Source: Flavobacterium luteolum (GTDB lineage Bacteria; Bacteroidota; Bacteroidia; Flavobacteriales; Flavobacteriaceae). From it: DNA of 64,000 nucleotides. The DNA lies in assembly GCF_027111275.1 (NCBI RefSeq), contig NZ_CP114286.1:4078501-4142500 (forward strand). The letters are read 5' to 3'. Position numbers and translations under genes: made by a program. Below, piece by piece: positions 61,965 through 64,000 of this stretch (the stretch's first letter is position 1; the number at the start of each line of letters is the position of its first letter). A model generated the notes under the pieces. That model was not told where the DNA came from. It did not search any database and was given only the letters and a program-made list of their open reading frames with translations.

Positions 61965-62747
61965 ATGAAAAACAACTTCGACTTAAGAACAGTAAACGTC
62001 ATGCGATATATAACGCCACTGCGCGAAGGCGGTTCTTTACCCGCATTAGCAGAAGCCGATGACGACTTTAAATACGTATTAAAATTTAGAGGTGCTGGAC
62101 ACGGCGTAAAAGCCTTAATCGCCGAATTAGTTGGCGGACAAATCGCTAAAGCCTTAAAGTTACAATTGCCAGAATTAGTATTCGCCAATCTCGACGAAGC
62201 TTTTGGAAGAACCGAAGCCGATGAAGAAATTCAGGATTTATTGCAAGGAAGCCAAGGATTAAACTTAGCGTTACACTTTTTATCTGGCGCTATTACTTTT
62301 GATCCTGCTGTAACAACCGTAGATGCTAAATTGGCTTCTCAGATTGTTTGGCTAGATGCTTATATTACAAACGTAGACAGAACTTTCAGAAATACAAATA
62401 TGCTGATTTGGCATAAAGAATTATGGCTGATCGATCATGGTGCATGTTTGTATTTTCATCATTCTTGGCATAACTGGGAACAACATGCTAAAAGTCCCTT
62501 TGCATTGATAAAAGATCACGTTTTATTGCCTCAAGCTTCACTTTTAAAAGAAGTTGATGCTGAGTTTAAAGCGATTTTAACACCGGAAGTTTTAGAAGAA
62601 ATTGTCAATACAATTCCGCTAGACTGGCTGCAATGGGAAGATGCAGACGAAACTCCAGAAGGATTGCGAAATGTGTATCTGAAGTTTTTAAAAACAAGAT
62701 TAGAGAATTCAGAAATATTTGTAAATCAGGCGCAAAATGCAAGATAA
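61965..62747 (+). CDS. HipA-like kinase (HipA_2 family)
   Basis: 260 residues, much shorter than classical HipA. The kinase core is visible: probable ATP lysine Lys40 (YVLKFRG), the catalytic segment ITNVDRTFRNTN (Asp138, Asn143) and the metal aspartate Asp157 (LIDHG). The HipA N-subdomain is missing. No HipB-type helix-turn-helix partner is nearby. Its last 11 bp overlap the DUF3037 gene, so the two are probably made together. Kinase substrate unknown. Confidence 0.82.
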   Translation: MKNNFDLRTVNVMRYITPLREGGSLPALAEADDDFKYVLKFRGAGHGVKALIAELVGGQIAKALKLQLPELVFANLDEAFGRTEADEEIQDLLQGSQGLNLALHFLSGAITFDPAVTTVDAKLASQIVWLDAYITNVDRTFRNTNMLIWHKELWLIDHGACLYFHHSWHNWEQHAKSPFALIKDHVLLPQASLLKEVDAEFKAILTPEVLEEIVNTIPLDWLQWEDADETPEGLRNVYLKFLKTRLENSEIFVNQAQNAR

Positions 62748-63120
62748 CCACTTATACGAATATGCTGTGATTCGCGTTGTGCCAAGGGTAGAGCGCGAAG
62801 AATTCCTGAATATCGGAATCATTTTGTTTTGCAAAAAAGCCAAATTTATAAAGGTTCTTTTTCATTTAAATAAAGAAAAAATACAAGCCCTTTCTGCCGA
62901 TTTCGACATCGAACAATTAGAATGTAATTTAACTTCATTGGTAAAAATCGCCAACGGAGCCAAAGACGGCGGTCCAATTGCCGAATTTGAGATTCCAGAA
63001 CGTTTTAGATGGTTAACGGCAATAAGAAGTTCGGCCATTCAAACCTCAAGACCTCATCCTGGATTTAGTCAGGATTTAGAGAAAACCATTCAGCGTTTGT
63101 TTGAGGAGTTAGTTCTTTAG
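62737..63120 (+). CDS. DUF3037 family protein
   Basis: 127 residues, soluble. N-terminal YEYAVIRVVPRVEREEFLNIGIILFCKKAKF is the DUF3037 signature; a C-terminal region includes FRWLTAIRSSAIQTSRPHPGFS. Function unknown. Coupled to the HipA-like kinase by an 11-bp overlap; DUF3037 beside a HipA_2 kinase is a pairing I recall from other Bacteroidota and some proteobacteria. Could be partner, substrate or inhibitor of the kinase. Confidence 0.85.
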   Translation: MQDNHLYEYAVIRVVPRVEREEFLNIGIILFCKKAKFIKVLFHLNKEKIQALSADFDIEQLECNLTSLVKIANGAKDGGPIAEFEIPERFRWLTAIRSSAIQTSRPHPGFSQDLEKTIQRLFEELVL

Positions 63121-63139
63121 GGAAAGGTTCAAAGTTTTC

Positions 63140-63250
63140 TTAACCGCAAAGTTCGCTAAGAATTACGCTAAGGTTCGCAAAGATTTTATACAAAGCTTTG
63201 CGAACTTTTGCGTTTTATTAAAATCAAAATCTTCGCGCCTTTGCGGTTAA
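63140..63250. repeat. large inverted repeat, AACCGCAAAG family
   Basis: TTAACCGCAAAG (63140-63151) pairs with CTTTGCGGTTAA (63239-63250). Inner GGTTCGCAAAG (63172-63182) pairs with CTTTGCGAAC (63196-63205). Third member of the family seen at 11306 and 57051. Confidence 0.8.
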
Positions 63251-63290
63251 ATAAAAACCACGAACTACATCTAAATGCAATCCGTGGTTT
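63251..63290 (-). terminator. pectate lyase terminator
   Basis: AAACCACG (63255-63262) pairs with CGTGGTTT (63283-63290), with a T-tract on the minus strand. Confidence 0.75.
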
Positions 63291-63327
63291 AAAAACTAAA
63301 AATAACTTATTTTAAGGGTGATTTTTT

Positions 63328-64000
63328 TTAGAAAGAACCACAAACATTACCGCCTAAAGTAGGTCCTGCATTTGCAGAAATATCAGCTTTAACGGCAGTA
63401 TTAGCCAATTTTACGATAGAATATGGCGGAGTAAAAGCGGTTCCGCTTCCAGCTTGAGTTCCTGTTACACTTGTAAATATATTGCTTGTAGAAGTAACGG
63501 CTGTAAAGCCAGTCATTAATTCGATTGGGTTTTTTACGCCTTCAAAAACATTGCTTTCTACGCGAATGTTTGCTTCAAATCCTGCTGCAATACATTTATT
63601 GCTTACGGTGCTGTTAAAGAAACTGTTTAGAATATGCACTTGTCCAAAACGAACTCTTGGCATTCTTTCTCTACAGCCTGGAGCCCACCAGCATCTTGCA
63701 AAAGTGATTCTCAATTTTCCGCGATCAGCAGTTGCGCCATCGCTTGAACCAATTAAATTTGAATATCTATGATCATCTGATCCTCCAGAACCGCCCGCTT
63801 TTGGAGGTTTTAGGTAATGAAATTTAGTGTACGTAACCGAAATATAATCTGATTTGTTTTTGATGTCGAAGTTTCCGTCAACACCATCTCTAAATTCGCA
63901 GTGGTCTATCCAAACATTTGTACATTCGTCTAGAACAGCATTATCCCATCCGTCAGTATCATAAGCACCAGGCCCTTCAAAAATCAAGTTTCTGATGATG
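63328..64000 (-). CDS. PL1 family pectate lyase, C-terminal part (runs off window)
   Basis: The C-terminal 223 residues; the 5' end lies beyond the right edge. Right-handed beta-helix features of family 1 polysaccharide lyases: VWIDHCEFRDGVDGNFDIKN and a calcium/substrate-site segment CWWAPGCRERMPRVRFGQVHILNSFF, where the RxPRxR arginines are catalytic in PL1. No type IX tail at the C-terminus (ends GGNVCGSF). Cleaves pectate by beta-elimination outside the cytoplasm. The start is not in view, so signal peptide and length are unknown. Confidence 0.88.
   Translation of the reverse strand, partial: IIRNLIFEGPGAYDTDGWDNAVLDECTNVWIDHCEFRDGVDGNFDIKNKSDYISVTYTKFHYLKPPKAGGSGGSDDHRYSNLIGSSDGATADRGKLRITFARCWWAPGCRERMPRVRFGQVHILNSFFNSTVSNKCIAAGFEANIRVESNVFEGVKNPIELMTGFTAVTSTSNIFTSVTGTQAGSGTAFTPPYSIVKLANTAVKADISANAGPTLGGNVCGSF

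Overview
The window looks like chromosomal DNA of a Flavobacterium-type bacterium (phylum Bacteroidota). The basis is the low GC content, promoters of the form TAnnTTTG with little sign of Shine-Dalgarno initiation, and several families largely confined to this group (DUF6048, DUF6452, DUF5606, fused CcoNO, degenerate type IX secretion-like tails). I see no rRNA, tRNA, CRISPR array, insertion sequence or prophage. Most of the 66 genes are housekeeping or respiratory genes in short operons.

Layout. 1-2186 is an rlmD-DUF6452-DUF6048 operon. 2346-9000 holds an orphan histidine kinase, an aldo/keto reductase, the cysE-cysM cysteine operon and small membrane or Smr proteins. 10140-12111 holds a cysteine desulfurase and a TsaC/Sua5-type tRNA-modification gene. 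12234-19931 is a cell-surface glycan locus (acyltransferase, four glycosyltransferase-like genes, a Kdo-kinase-like gene and an LtaS-like phosphotransferase), probably for lipooligosaccharide core. 20106-28475 holds dapD, a PAS protein, ruvX, mqo, a FUSC transporter and def-DUF5606-mazG. 28472-39365 is a microaerobic respiration block: a Crp/Fnr regulator, the copper ATPase ccoI, the operon ccoS-ccoNO-ccoQ-ccoP-ccoG-ccoH-safE, and hemN. 39486-50767 holds DoxX, an acyl-CoA carboxylase, lpxD, msrB, prfB with its programmed frameshift, a threonine aldolase, ybaB, oligopeptidase B and a second cysteine-synthase-like enzyme. 51115-56084 holds two paralogous secreted LamG proteins and several small orphan genes. 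56221-63120 holds yebC, a C-terminal processing protease, gcvT, nnrD and a HipA-like kinase overlapping a DUF3037 gene. The window ends inside a PL1 pectate lyase.

Main observations. (1) Three promoters (ccoI, ccoS operon, hemN) share a 14-bp FNR-like palindrome, consensus ATGAYAAWTATCAT, centred exactly 36.5 bp upstream of the last G of the -7 element. The recognition helix of the adjacent Crp/Fnr protein fits this site, so this is a predicted local regulon. (2) prfB keeps a textbook +1 frameshift site with a perfect internal AGGAGG, in a lineage reported to hide its anti-Shine-Dalgarno. (3) A 25-residue membrane peptide gene with its own promoter and terminator matches the signal segment of a nearby lipoprotein. 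(4) Intergenic regions carry families of 7-bp and 8-bp tandem repeats and large inverted repeats, often flanking or forming terminators and sometimes containing stop codons.

The -7 elements support several start-site choices (rlmD, cysteine desulfurase, Kdo kinase, ruvX, FUSC, cysteine synthase 2). Function calls rest on family recognition by eye; no database search was run.
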